Positions 7,251-12,571 of a DNA stretch of 12,571 nt are shown here, piece by piece. The position numbers were made by a program, and so were the translations under genes. Positions within the stretch are counted from its first letter, which is position 1. Each line of letters begins with the position of its first letter. The DNA is from Actinomycetota bacterium (GTDB lineage: Bacteria; Actinomycetota; Acidimicrobiia; IMCC26256; PALSA-610). The notes below the pieces were generated by a model. The model was not told where the DNA came from. It ran no database searches and saw only the letters and a list, made by a program, of their open reading frames with translations. Where the stretch lies: assembly GCA_005779345.1 (NCBI GenBank), contig SXJQ01000007.1, positions 1 through 12,571 on the forward strand, in the 5' to 3' direction.

Positions 7251-8804
7251 ATGACGAACCCCACGATCCTCCGCTCGCCCTATCCCGATGTCGTCGTGCC
7301 CGACGGCGCGCTCACCGGGTACGTGTTCGAGCGTGCCGGCCGGTATCCCGACCGCGCCGCGTTCGTCGACGCGGCCACCGGTCGGGCGTGGACCTACCAG
7401 GAGACGATCGACCGGATCCACCGCACCGCGGGCGGACTCGTCGCGCGCGGCTTCGGCGTGGGCGACGTGTTGGGGGTGATGGCCCCCAATTCACCCGACT
7501 ACGCGGTCGCGTTCCACGCCGCGGCAGTCGCGGGAGGTACGACGACCACGATCAACCCCGTCTACGGCGCCGAGGAGGTCGCGTTCCAGTTGCGTGACGC
7601 GGGAGCGAGCATGGTGGTCAGCGCGGCCGCATCGCTCGACCACGCGACCGAGGCGGCGCGCGAGGTCGGGATCCGCGACATCTTCGTGTTCGGTACCGAC
7701 GGTGCACCGTCGTTCGACACGGTGACGGGCGACCCGATCGCCCAGGTACCGGTCGACCCCGACGACATCGTGGTGCTGCCGTATTCGAGCGGCACGACCG
7801 GGCTCCCGAAGGGCGTGATGCTGTCGCACCGCAACTGCGCGGTGAACCTCGAGCAGGTCAGCGCGATCTTCCCGTTCGCCGAACACGACGTGGTCATCGC
7901 CGTGCTGCCGTTCTTCCACATCTACGGCATGCAGGTCATCATGAACGCGGGCCTGCGGGTCGGCGCGACGCTGATCACGATGCCGCGCTTCGATCTGGTC
8001 GGCTTCCTCGAGGCAGTTCAGGAACATCGAGTGACGATCGCGTACCTCGTGCCGCCCATCGTGCTCGCGCTCGCGAAGCAGCCCATCGTCGACAACTACG
8101 ACCTGTCGTCGTTGCGGATCGTGATGTCGGGCGCGGCGCCACTCGGTGCGGAACTCGCCGCGGAGGCGTCGGCCCGCATCGGCGCCGACGTGTTCCAGGG
8201 GTACGGCATGACCGAGCTCAGTCCGGTGTCGCACCTCTGCCCGCTCGACGACGCACGGCCGGGTTCGATCGGTGTGCTCGTCCCCAACACCGAGGCGCGC
8301 CTCGTCGACGCCGAGACCGGTGTCGACGCCCCGAAGGGCGGACCGGGCGAGCTCTGGATCCGCGGCCCACTCGTCATGCGCGGCTACCTCAACAACCCCG
8401 AGGCGACGGCGACGACGATCGACACCGACGGTTGGTTGCACACCGGCGACGTCGCGACCGTCGATGCCGACGGCCACTTCGCGATCGTCGATCGGGTGAA
8501 GGAGCTCATCAAGTACAAGGGCTTCCAGGTTCCGCCGGCCGAGCTCGAGGCGCTGCTCGTCACGCACCCGTCCGTGGCCGACGTGGCCGTGATCCCGGTC
8601 GCCGACGAGGAGGCGGGGGAGATCCCCAAGGCGTTCGTCGTGCTGAAGCCCGACCACGCGGCGACCGCGGAGGAGCTCATGGCCTTCGTCGCCGGCCACG
8701 TGGCTACCTACAAGCAGGTGCGGCTGGTCGAGTTCGTGAGCGAGATCCCCAAGTCGGCGTCGGGCAAGATCCTGCGCCGGCTGCTCCGCGAGCGCCCGGC
8801 CTGA
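7251..8804 (+). CDS. AMP-forming acyl-CoA ligase, 4-coumarate/fatty acid-CoA ligase type
   Basis: This 517-residue adenylate-forming enzyme activates a carboxylic acid as acyl-AMP and transfers it to CoA. The core motifs are intact: phosphate-binding loop YSSGTTGLPKG from Y178, GYGMTE at 317-322, GWLHTGDVA with the TGD aspartate, the hinge-region sequence DRVKELIKYKGFQVPPAELE, and catalytic K506 in PKSASGKILRR. Length and sequence best fit the 4-coumarate-CoA ligase-like branch, which also includes medium- and long-chain fatty acid ligases, so the substrate is open. The ATG at 7251 has GAAGGA upstream. It is divergent from the serine hydrolase and is followed, 87 bp later, by a desaturase in the same direction. 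The two could share fatty acid metabolism, but the desaturase has its own promoter. Confidence 0.88.
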   Translation: MTNPTILRSPYPDVVVPDGALTGYVFERAGRYPDRAAFVDAATGRAWTYQETIDRIHRTAGGLVARGFGVGDVLGVMAPNSPDYAVAFHAAAVAGGTTTTINPVYGAEEVAFQLRDAGASMVVSAAASLDHATEAAREVGIRDIFVFGTDGAPSFDTVTGDPIAQVPVDPDDIVVLPYSSGTTGLPKGVMLSHRNCAVNLEQVSAIFPFAEHDVVIAVLPFFHIYGMQVIMNAGLRVGATLITMPRFDLVGFLEAVQEHRVTIAYLVPPIVLALAKQPIVDNYDLSSLRIVMSGAAPLGAELAAEASARIGADVFQGYGMTELSPVSHLCPLDDARPGSIGVLVPNTEARLVDAETGVDAPKGGPGELWIRGPLVMRGYLNNPEATATTIDTDGWLHTGDVATVDADGHFAIVDRVKELIKYKGFQVPPAELEALLVTHPSVADVAVIPVADEEAGEIPKAFVVLKPDHAATAEELMAFVAGHVATYKQVRLVEFVSEIPKSASGKILRRLLRERPA

Positions 8805-8810
8805 GACCGT

Positions 8811-8827
8811 GCGGGCCGAGGGCTCGC
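8811..8827 (+). terminator. Possible weak terminator hairpin after the acyl-CoA ligase gene
   Basis: GCGGGCC and GGCTCGC can pair as a 7-bp stem with one G-U pair around a GAG loop, 6 bp after the stop codon. The downstream sequence is only mildly T-rich and there is no clear U tract, so it may be a partial or non-functional terminator. Confidence 0.3.
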
Positions 8828-8855
8828 CTTGGTACGTTTCGTCCAGCTCCGATGA

Positions 8856-8884
8856 TTGTCTACCGACCGGTCGGTAGGTAGAGT
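8856..8884 (+). promoter_or_regulatory. Promoter of the fatty acid desaturase gene
   Basis: TTGTCT (8856-8861, four of six matches to TTGACA) and TAGAGT (8879-8884, TANNNT) are separated by 17 bp. The -10 ends 7 nt before the ATG at 8892, so the mRNA is probably leaderless. A perfect palindrome fills the spacer, so a bound repressor would block RNA polymerase directly. Confidence 0.65.
8860..8877. promoter_or_regulatory. TetR-type operator palindrome in the desaturase promoter
   Basis: CTACCGACCGGTCGGTAG is a perfect 18-bp palindrome lying between the -35 and -10 boxes. Palindromes of this ACCGACCGGTCGGT style are often operators of TetR-family repressors in actinobacteria. Many fatty acid desaturases are controlled by such regulators, which makes a repressor site the best explanation. 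The cognate regulator is unknown. The TetR gene at 10658 has a different palindrome upstream of it, so it need not be the partner. Confidence 0.7.
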
Positions 8885-8891
8885 CCCGGGC

Positions 8892-9980
8892 ATGACCACG
8901 GTGATCGGCCCCGAGTCCGATGCCTCCGCCCCGACGGGCAGAGGCAAGAACACGCTGCTCCCCGTCCTGCGGGTGATCCCCGAGCAGTGCTACGAACGCC
9001 CGACCCGCCGGGGCATGGTGCTCGTCGCTCGGTCGCTCACGATCTACGCAGCGATTCTCGCCGGCCTCGTCTTCGCCGACGCGTGGTTCCTCGTCGTGCC
9101 GCTCTGGCTCCTCGCGGGGCTGGCGGTCAGCAGCCTGTTCGTGCTCGGCCACGACGCGGCCCACGGTGCGTTGTTCGACGACGCGGCGCGCAACCGCCGC
9201 ATCGGCCGTGCGCTCATGTTGCCGTCGCTCCACGTCTATGAGTCGTGGGTCGTGGGCCACAACCGCATCCACCACGGCCACACGCTCCGCCAAGACATGG
9301 ACTTCGTGTGGCATCCGAAGACGGTCGAGCAGTACCGGGCGATGAACCGGTTGCAGCGGCTGCGACACCGGATCGAGTGGTCACCCTTCGGTGCGGCCGC
9401 GTACTACGCGCGCGAGGTGTGGTGGAACAAGATGATGCGCTTCGATCCGCCGGAGCGCTACCGCGTCAACGTGAAGCGCGACGAGCGATTCGTCGCGCAG
9501 TGGGCGTCGCTCGCGGTGATCGCCGCCGCGGTCGCGGGCTGGTTCCTCTCCGGTGGCGCACTCGGATCGCTGTGGATGATCACGAAGTTGTTCGTGGTGC
9601 CGTTCGCCTTGTTCTGTTGGACGATCGGGTTCGCGGTCTACGTGCACCACATCGCCCCCGACATCAAGTGGTGGCCGCGCCGCACATGGACGAGCTTCCA
9701 CGGCCAGGTCGAAGGCACGACCGTGTTGCGCATTCCCGCGGTGTTGAACCTGTTCCTGCACAACATCTTCGTGCACGTTCCTCATCACGTCGACGTGCGG
9801 ATCCCGTGCTACGAACTGCCGCGGGCAGCCGCCGCGATCATCGAGGCGTTCCCCGAGGTCGACCACCGTGATTTCCGTGTGCGCGACTACCTGCGGAGCA
9901 CGAAGGCGTGCAAGCTCTACGACTTCGATGAGCAGCGTTGGCTGACCTACGCCGAGGCGCGACGGGTTCAGACCGCGTAG
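8892..9980 (+). CDS. Membrane fatty acid desaturase
   Basis: The 362-residue integral membrane di-iron enzyme inserts a double bond into a fatty acyl chain. All three histidine boxes are present: HDAAH (H87-H91), HNRIHH (H123-H128) and HVPHH (H295-H299), plus YVHHIAPDIKWW before the third box. Hydrophobic segments occur around residues 45-85 and 205-255, as expected for the four-helix topology. The sequence resembles acyl-lipid/omega-6-type desaturases more than acyl-ACP soluble ones. Regiospecificity cannot be deduced, and an electron donor is not encoded nearby. I chose the ATG at 8892 because the promoter and operator lie immediately upstream; an upstream TTG at 8856 would put the promoter inside the gene. 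The 3' end overlaps the next convergent gene by 13 bp. Confidence 0.87.
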   Translation: MTTVIGPESDASAPTGRGKNTLLPVLRVIPEQCYERPTRRGMVLVARSLTIYAAILAGLVFADAWFLVVPLWLLAGLAVSSLFVLGHDAAHGALFDDAARNRRIGRALMLPSLHVYESWVVGHNRIHHGHTLRQDMDFVWHPKTVEQYRAMNRLQRLRHRIEWSPFGAAAYYAREVWWNKMMRFDPPERYRVNVKRDERFVAQWASLAVIAAAVAGWFLSGGALGSLWMITKLFVVPFALFCWTIGFAVYVHHIAPDIKWWPRRTWTSFHGQVEGTTVLRIPAVLNLFLHNIFVHVPHHVDVRIPCYELPRAAAAIIEAFPEVDHRDFRVRDYLRSTKACKLYDFDEQRWLTYAEARRVQTA

Positions 9981-10591
9981 ATGTCGATCGGCGCGTCGGC
10001 CCCGTAGCCGCCGGCCGAGGCCCGGCCGGTCGCGGTGAGCACGAATGCGATCGCGCGCGGGTCGTCGACGCCCGGCACCGCGCCGTTCCAGCCGCGCTTG
10101 GCGAGCTCGAAGGCGACGTGCGATACGACGCCCGCGAAGCCCGGCGTGATCTCGCTCGCGCGACCGAGCGCAGCGCGGATGTCGTCGGCGTGGAGCCACG
10201 CGTCGTACCAGAGTGCCTCGACACCCTCGCCGAGCGTGCCGTCGTATCCGCCCGGCGCCGGGCCGGCCCACGCGGCGTCGTCGAAGAGGGGCAAGAGCGC
10301 GGCCGCGGCGTCGCGCACCGCGCGGCACTCGTCGGCGAGCTCCGATGCCGATCGTCCGGCGCGTTCGGCGACCTCGCGTTCGGTGACCTCGGGGGTGCCG
10401 AGACCGTCGGTGTTGCCGGCGGCGACGTCGGCCATGGAACCGACGACGTGGCGGGCGACGTCGCCGACGGTCCAGCCGGCGCAGCGGCTCGGCGAATCCC
10501 ATTCGGCGGTCGCGAGTGGCCGGATCAGGGCCTCGAAGTGATCGAGGTCGGTGAGGAGACCGTCGGAGACCTGGGAGCGGGGCAGCGGCAT
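9968..10591 (-). CDS. MDMPI/DinB-fold protein (maleylpyruvate isomerase family)
   Basis: This second, shorter (207-residue) MDMPI-type protein carries the signature SRCAGWTVGDVARHVVGSM (residues 35-53), with candidate ligand H48. The second motif is ALWYDAWLHADDI, giving D130, H134 and D137. The usual glutamate of the ExxxH metal site is therefore aspartate here. Such proteins are metal-binding, mycothiol-linked or of unknown function; no substrate can be assigned. The ATG at 10591 is preceded by a GAAGGGAAG ribosome binding site, which rules out the longer reading starting at 10954. It is transcribed divergently from the TetR gene across an inverted repeat, so it is the most likely target of that regulator. 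The convergent overlap with the desaturase gene is 13 bp. Confidence 0.72.
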   Translation of the reverse strand: MPLPRSQVSDGLLTDLDHFEALIRPLATAEWDSPSRCAGWTVGDVARHVVGSMADVAAGNTDGLGTPEVTEREVAERAGRSASELADECRAVRDAAAALLPLFDDAAWAGPAPGGYDGTLGEGVEALWYDAWLHADDIRAALGRASEITPGFAGVVSHVAFELAKRGWNGAVPGVDDPRAIAFVLTATGRASAGGYGADAPIDIYAV

Positions 10592-10597
10592 GGCATT

Positions 10598-10606
10598 CTT
10601 CCCTTC
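10598..10606 (-). promoter_or_regulatory. Ribosome binding site of the second MDMPI-fold gene
   Basis: The minus strand reads GAAGGGAAG, purine-rich and ending 6 nt before the ATG at 10591. It is the main reason for choosing this start over upstream in-frame codons. Confidence 0.55.
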
Positions 10607-10625
10607 ACTGGGGAGCAATTGGAAG

Positions 10626-10646
10626 ATGCGTGCAGGCAGCACGCAT
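10626..10646. promoter_or_regulatory. Operator-like inverted repeat between divergent MDMPI-fold and TetR genes
   Basis: ATGCGTGC and GCACGCAT form perfect 8-bp arms around a 5-bp spacer (AGGCA). The repeat sits in the short gap between a TetR gene and its divergent neighbour, the classic position for a TetR autoregulatory operator that also controls the neighbour. It differs in sequence from the desaturase palindrome. Confidence 0.6.
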
Positions 10647-10657
10647 GTATGTGCATC

Positions 10658-11272
10658 ATGGTGCAGGAGGTGCTCATCGTCAAGGACGAATCCCGGGGCC
10701 GAACCCAGGCCGAACGACGCGCCCGAACCCAGGGGGCACTGATCGACGCGGCCCGCTCCCTGTTCGCCGAGCGCGGCTACGCCGGTGCCGGCCGCGAGGA
10801 GATCGTGGCGCGAGCGGGCGTGACCCGGGGCGCCATGTACCACCACTTCGCGTCGAAAGAGGATCTCTTCCGGGCCGTGTTCGAGACCGTCGAACGCGAC
10901 CTGTGCGACGCGGTCGCGGTCGCGGCGTTCGCGGCGACCGATCCCGTCGAGCAACTCCGGCGGGGCGCGCAGGCGTTTCTCGACGCGGCCGCGACCCCCG
11001 AGGTCCGCAGGATCGTGCTGCTCGACGCGCCCTCGGTGTTGCCGGTGGAGCTACGACGCCAACTCAGCGAGCGATACGGGCTCGGGCTCGTGCGGGAGGC
11101 CTTGCGGACCGTCGACGCCGCCGGTCGGCTGGCGATCGGGCCGATCGAACCACTCGCCGCATTGGTGCTCGCGGCGCTGCACGAGGCCGCGACCGCGATC
11201 GCCGACGGCGCCGATGCCGACTCGATGCGCGCGGTCGTCGCCGGGCTCATCGATCGACTCACGACCGACTGA
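10658..11272 (+). CDS. TetR/AcrR-family transcriptional regulator
   Basis: The protein has about 204 residues and the standard TetR layout. The N-terminal helix-turn-helix domain includes ALIDAARSLFAERGYAGAGREEIVARAG followed by the recognition-helix motif VTRGAMYHHFASKEDLF. A C-terminal ligand-binding and dimerisation domain follows, with IVLLDAPSVLPVELRRQLSERYG and a helix near LAALVLAALHEAATAIA. It probably represses its own promoter and the divergent MDMPI-fold gene through the inverted repeat at 10626-10646. The start is uncertain: ATGs at 10649 and 10658 are both in frame, and a strong AGGAGG at 10665-10670 lies inside the reading frame with no ordinary start codon at the proper distance. 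The inducing ligand is unknown. Confidence 0.82.
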   Translation: MVQEVLIVKDESRGRTQAERRARTQGALIDAARSLFAERGYAGAGREEIVARAGVTRGAMYHHFASKEDLFRAVFETVERDLCDAVAVAAFAATDPVEQLRRGAQAFLDAAATPEVRRIVLLDAPSVLPVELRRQLSERYGLGLVREALRTVDAAGRLAIGPIEPLAALVLAALHEAATAIADGADADSMRAVVAGLIDRLTTD

Positions 11273-11280
11273 ACCGCCGC

Positions 11281-11307
11281 CCCGACGGTCGGGCCCCGAT
11301 CGGGCCC
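11281..11307. promoter_or_regulatory. Cluster of overlapping palindromes before the sigma factor gene
   Basis: Within 27 bp there are CCCGAC-G-GTCGGG (11281-11293), GGGCCC (11291-11296), CCCGATCGGG (11295-11304) and GGGCCC again (11302-11307). The stretch follows the TetR stop and precedes the sigma gene start at 11312. It could form a short hairpin that ends tetR transcription (no U tract follows) or act as a regulator-binding site. I see no -10 box here. Confidence 0.35.
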
Positions 11308-11311
11308 TCAG

Positions 11312-11941
11312 ATGAAGGCCCGAACCGGCCGATCGAGAGAGGTGGACTCCGACCCCTCCCCGATCCCCGGGCTCGACGCCGAGACGGTGCTCCGGGCGAC
11401 CGCCGGCGACCGGGGGGCGCTCGGCGACATCTACCGGGCGTTGAACCCTGCGCTCGTGCGGTTCCTCGGGTCGTTGGGGGTCCGCGACGCCGAAGACGTG
11501 GCGGGCGACGTGTGGGCCGACCTCGCCCGCCGGATGCCGCGGGTGGAACCCGACCCGGTGGAGCTGCGGACGCTGTTGTTCACGATCGGTCGGCGCCGGG
11601 CGATCGACGCGCGCCGCCGCAGTGAACGCCGACCCGAGTGGCCCGTCGCCGAACTTCCGGTCGAGGCAGGTCGCGACGCCTTGGAGGCGGTCGACGATCG
11701 GCTCGCGGTGCTCGCCTTGTTGGCGCAACTCCCGCGCGCCCAGGCCGAGGTGGTCGCGCTGCGTTTCATCGTCGGGATGACCCCGGCCGAGGTGGGCGCG
11801 GTCACGGGCAAGCGCGAGGGGGCGATCCGGGTGATGACGATGCGGGCGTTGCGGCGGCTCCGGGTGCTGGCCGAGGCGGAGGGCCTCGTGTCGCCCGACG
11901 ATGTAACGGATGACCCGGGCGAGACGATGGTGCAACCGTGA
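11312..11941 (+). CDS. RNA polymerase sigma factor, sigma-70 family (ECF-like)
   Basis: The 209-residue protein has only the two core sigma domains, as in ECF sigma factors. Region 2 spans about residues 36-105 (GALGDIYRALNPALVRFLGSLG, AEDVAGDVWADLARR, LFTIGRRRAIDARRR). Region 4 spans about residues 131-187 (LAQLPRAQAEVVALRFIVGMTPAEVGAVTG, then a recognition helix with KREGAIRVMTMRALRRLR). It would direct RNA polymerase to a small set of promoters. The 3' end overlaps the next gene by 4 bp (GTGA), so the pair is co-translated, and the partner may control this factor. Neither possible start, ATG 11312 or GTG 11342, has a well-spaced ribosome binding site. Confidence 0.83.
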   Translation: MKARTGRSREVDSDPSPIPGLDAETVLRATAGDRGALGDIYRALNPALVRFLGSLGVRDAEDVAGDVWADLARRMPRVEPDPVELRTLLFTIGRRRAIDARRRSERRPEWPVAELPVEAGRDALEAVDDRLAVLALLAQLPRAQAEVVALRFIVGMTPAEVGAVTGKREGAIRVMTMRALRRLRVLAEAEGLVSPDDVTDDPGETMVQP

Positions 11942-12571
11942 GTATCCGGCGGCCCGGCGACGACGACCTGGAGCGCTGGCTCGCGGGCGAGGGTCCTCGG
12001 CCCAGAGACCTCGACCGTGTCATCGATGGCCTGCGCGCTCCCACTGTGCAGTCCGAGATCGCCGGCGAATCGATCGTCGTCGACCGAATGGCCGCGGTGC
12101 TCACGCAATCGGTATCCCCCCAGCCCACAAGAGGTGTCCCCGTGCTCGGTCGATTCTCCCGCAGGTCCGTCGTGTTGGCGTTCGCCGGCACACTCGCGTT
12201 CGGTGGTGCGGCCGCGGCCGCCTCGACCACCGGTGTCCTCGACGTGTTCGACGACGAACCGGCCGGGCCGGTCGACGAGACGACGACCACGCTCGGCAGC
12301 GAGTCGACGACCTCGCTCGAAGAATCGACGACCTCGTCGGAGGAGTCGACGACCTCGTTGGAGGAGACGACCACCACGCTCGACGGGACCACGCCGACGA
12401 CGGTCGACGACGACCTCGACGACGACGGCTGCGACGACGACCTCGAGAACCACGGCGAGCACGTCTCCGCGGTTGCCCACGACCACAGCGTCGAAGACCA
12501 CGGTGCTGCCGTGAGCGAGGCCGCGCAGTCCGATTGCGGCAAGCCCGACCACGACGCCGACGACTCCGACG
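11938..12571 (+). CDS. Sigma-coupled single-pass membrane protein, Thr/Glu-repeat and His/Asp-rich exterior (partial)
   Basis: The frame starts at a GTG overlapping the sigma stop (GTGA) and stays open to the window edge: 211 codons, 3' end missing. Residues 1-74 are soluble and begin MSIRRPGDDDLERWLAGEGP. R75-R76 then precede one hydrophobic segment, about residues 78-101. By the positive-inside rule the N-terminus is cytoplasmic and the rest is outside. The outer part has a Thr/Ser/Glu heptad repeat (114-149) and then a tail rich in Asp and His: H172, H175, H181, H183, H188, H205, with C165 and C200. I recognise no named family. Position and topology suggest a sigma partner such as an anti-sigma factor or surface sensor, but no ZAS HxxxCxxC motif is present in the N-terminus. 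A cell-surface protein of other function is possible. Confidence 0.7.
   Translation, partial: MSIRRPGDDDLERWLAGEGPRPRDLDRVIDGLRAPTVQSEIAGESIVVDRMAAVLTQSVSPQPTRGVPVLGRFSRRSVVLAFAGTLAFGGAAAAASTTGVLDVFDDEPAGPVDETTTTLGSESTTSLEESTTSSEESTTSLEETTTTLDGTTPTTVDDDLDDDGCDDDLENHGEHVSAVAHDHSVEDHGAAVSEAAQSDCGKPDHDADDSD
12277..12384 (+). repeat. 21-bp in-frame tandem repeat encoding a Thr/Ser/Glu heptad
   Basis: Five units of 21 bp encode ETTTTLG, then (after one extra Ser codon at 12298-12300) ESTTSLE, ESTTSSE, ESTTSLE and ETTTTLD. The middle three are nearly identical at DNA level (GAGTCGACGACCTCG core). Such repeats are prone to copy-number change and make an extended, possibly glycosylated stalk outside the membrane. 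Confidence 0.8.

Noticed and set aside
8856..8891. Earlier TTG start for the desaturase adding 12 residues
   Set aside because: The stretch contains the -35 box, palindrome and -10 box, so it is promoter rather than coding sequence.
7491..9368. 625-codon open frame on the minus strand, opposite the ligase and desaturase
   Set aside because: It is antisense to two genes with complete catalytic motifs. Its product is Arg/His/Asp-rich low-complexity sequence of the kind produced by very GC-rich DNA, with no recognisable domain.
9938..10648. Extension of the TetR frame upstream to 9938
   Set aside because: The added residues lie opposite the MDMPI-fold gene, lack domain features and would put the operator-like repeat inside coding sequence. 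TetR proteins start shortly before the helix-turn-helix domain.
1..12571. Mobile element, prophage, toxin-antitoxin, CRISPR or secondary-metabolite cluster
   Set aside because: I found no transposase, integrase, terminal repeats, repeat-spacer pattern, small toxin-antitoxin pair, or synthase genes. Base composition looks uniform throughout.

Overview
This 12.6-kb window is dense, very GC-rich bacterial DNA with no RNA gene, insertion sequence, phage gene or CRISPR array that I can see. Two luciferase-like F420-type oxidoreductases, two proteins with the mycothiol-dependent maleylpyruvate isomerase (MDMPI) fold, a high-GC codon pattern and several apparently leaderless promoters point to an actinobacterium. 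The gene mix (many lone CoA and oxidoreductase genes, and a sigma factor followed by a Thr/Glu-rich membrane protein) would suit an Acidimicrobiia-like lineage, but that placement is an inference and I cannot test it here.

Layout, left to right. (1) A PaaI-type hotdog thioesterase (+) converges on a RarD/EamA transporter (-). (2) A luciferase-like oxidoreductase and a metal-dependent amidohydrolase form a translationally coupled pair (+) that converges on an MDMPI-fold protein (-). (3) The MDMPI-fold gene diverges, across only 32 bp, from a second luciferase-like oxidoreductase (+). (4) That gene converges on a small SnoaL/NTF2-like protein (-), which is followed by a class C beta-lactamase-fold serine hydrolase (-). 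(5) A 4-coumarate/fatty acid-CoA ligase-type enzyme (+) is followed by a membrane fatty acid desaturase (+), whose promoter carries a perfect 18-bp palindrome between its -35 and -10 boxes. (6) A second MDMPI/DinB-fold protein (-) diverges from a TetR regulator (+), with a perfect 8-5-8 inverted repeat between them. (7) A sigma-70 family (ECF-like) factor (+) overlaps by 4 bp a membrane-anchored protein with a Thr/Ser/Glu repeat and a His/Asp-rich tail. That last gene runs off the right edge.

The chemistry is mostly CoA-ester and lipid metabolism (ligase, thioesterase, desaturase) and redox or hydrolytic steps on small organic molecules (two luciferase-like enzymes, amidohydrolase, SnoaL-like protein). 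Apart from the coupled pair and the sigma/membrane pair, the genes sit as single transcription units in alternating directions. They look like neighbours rather than one pathway. No intergenic gap exceeds about 110 bp, and three of the four convergent pairs overlap at their 3' ends.

The parts most worth following up are the sigma factor/membrane protein pair at the right edge, the two operator-like palindromes, and the repeated placement of a TANNNT box 6-7 nt before start codons.
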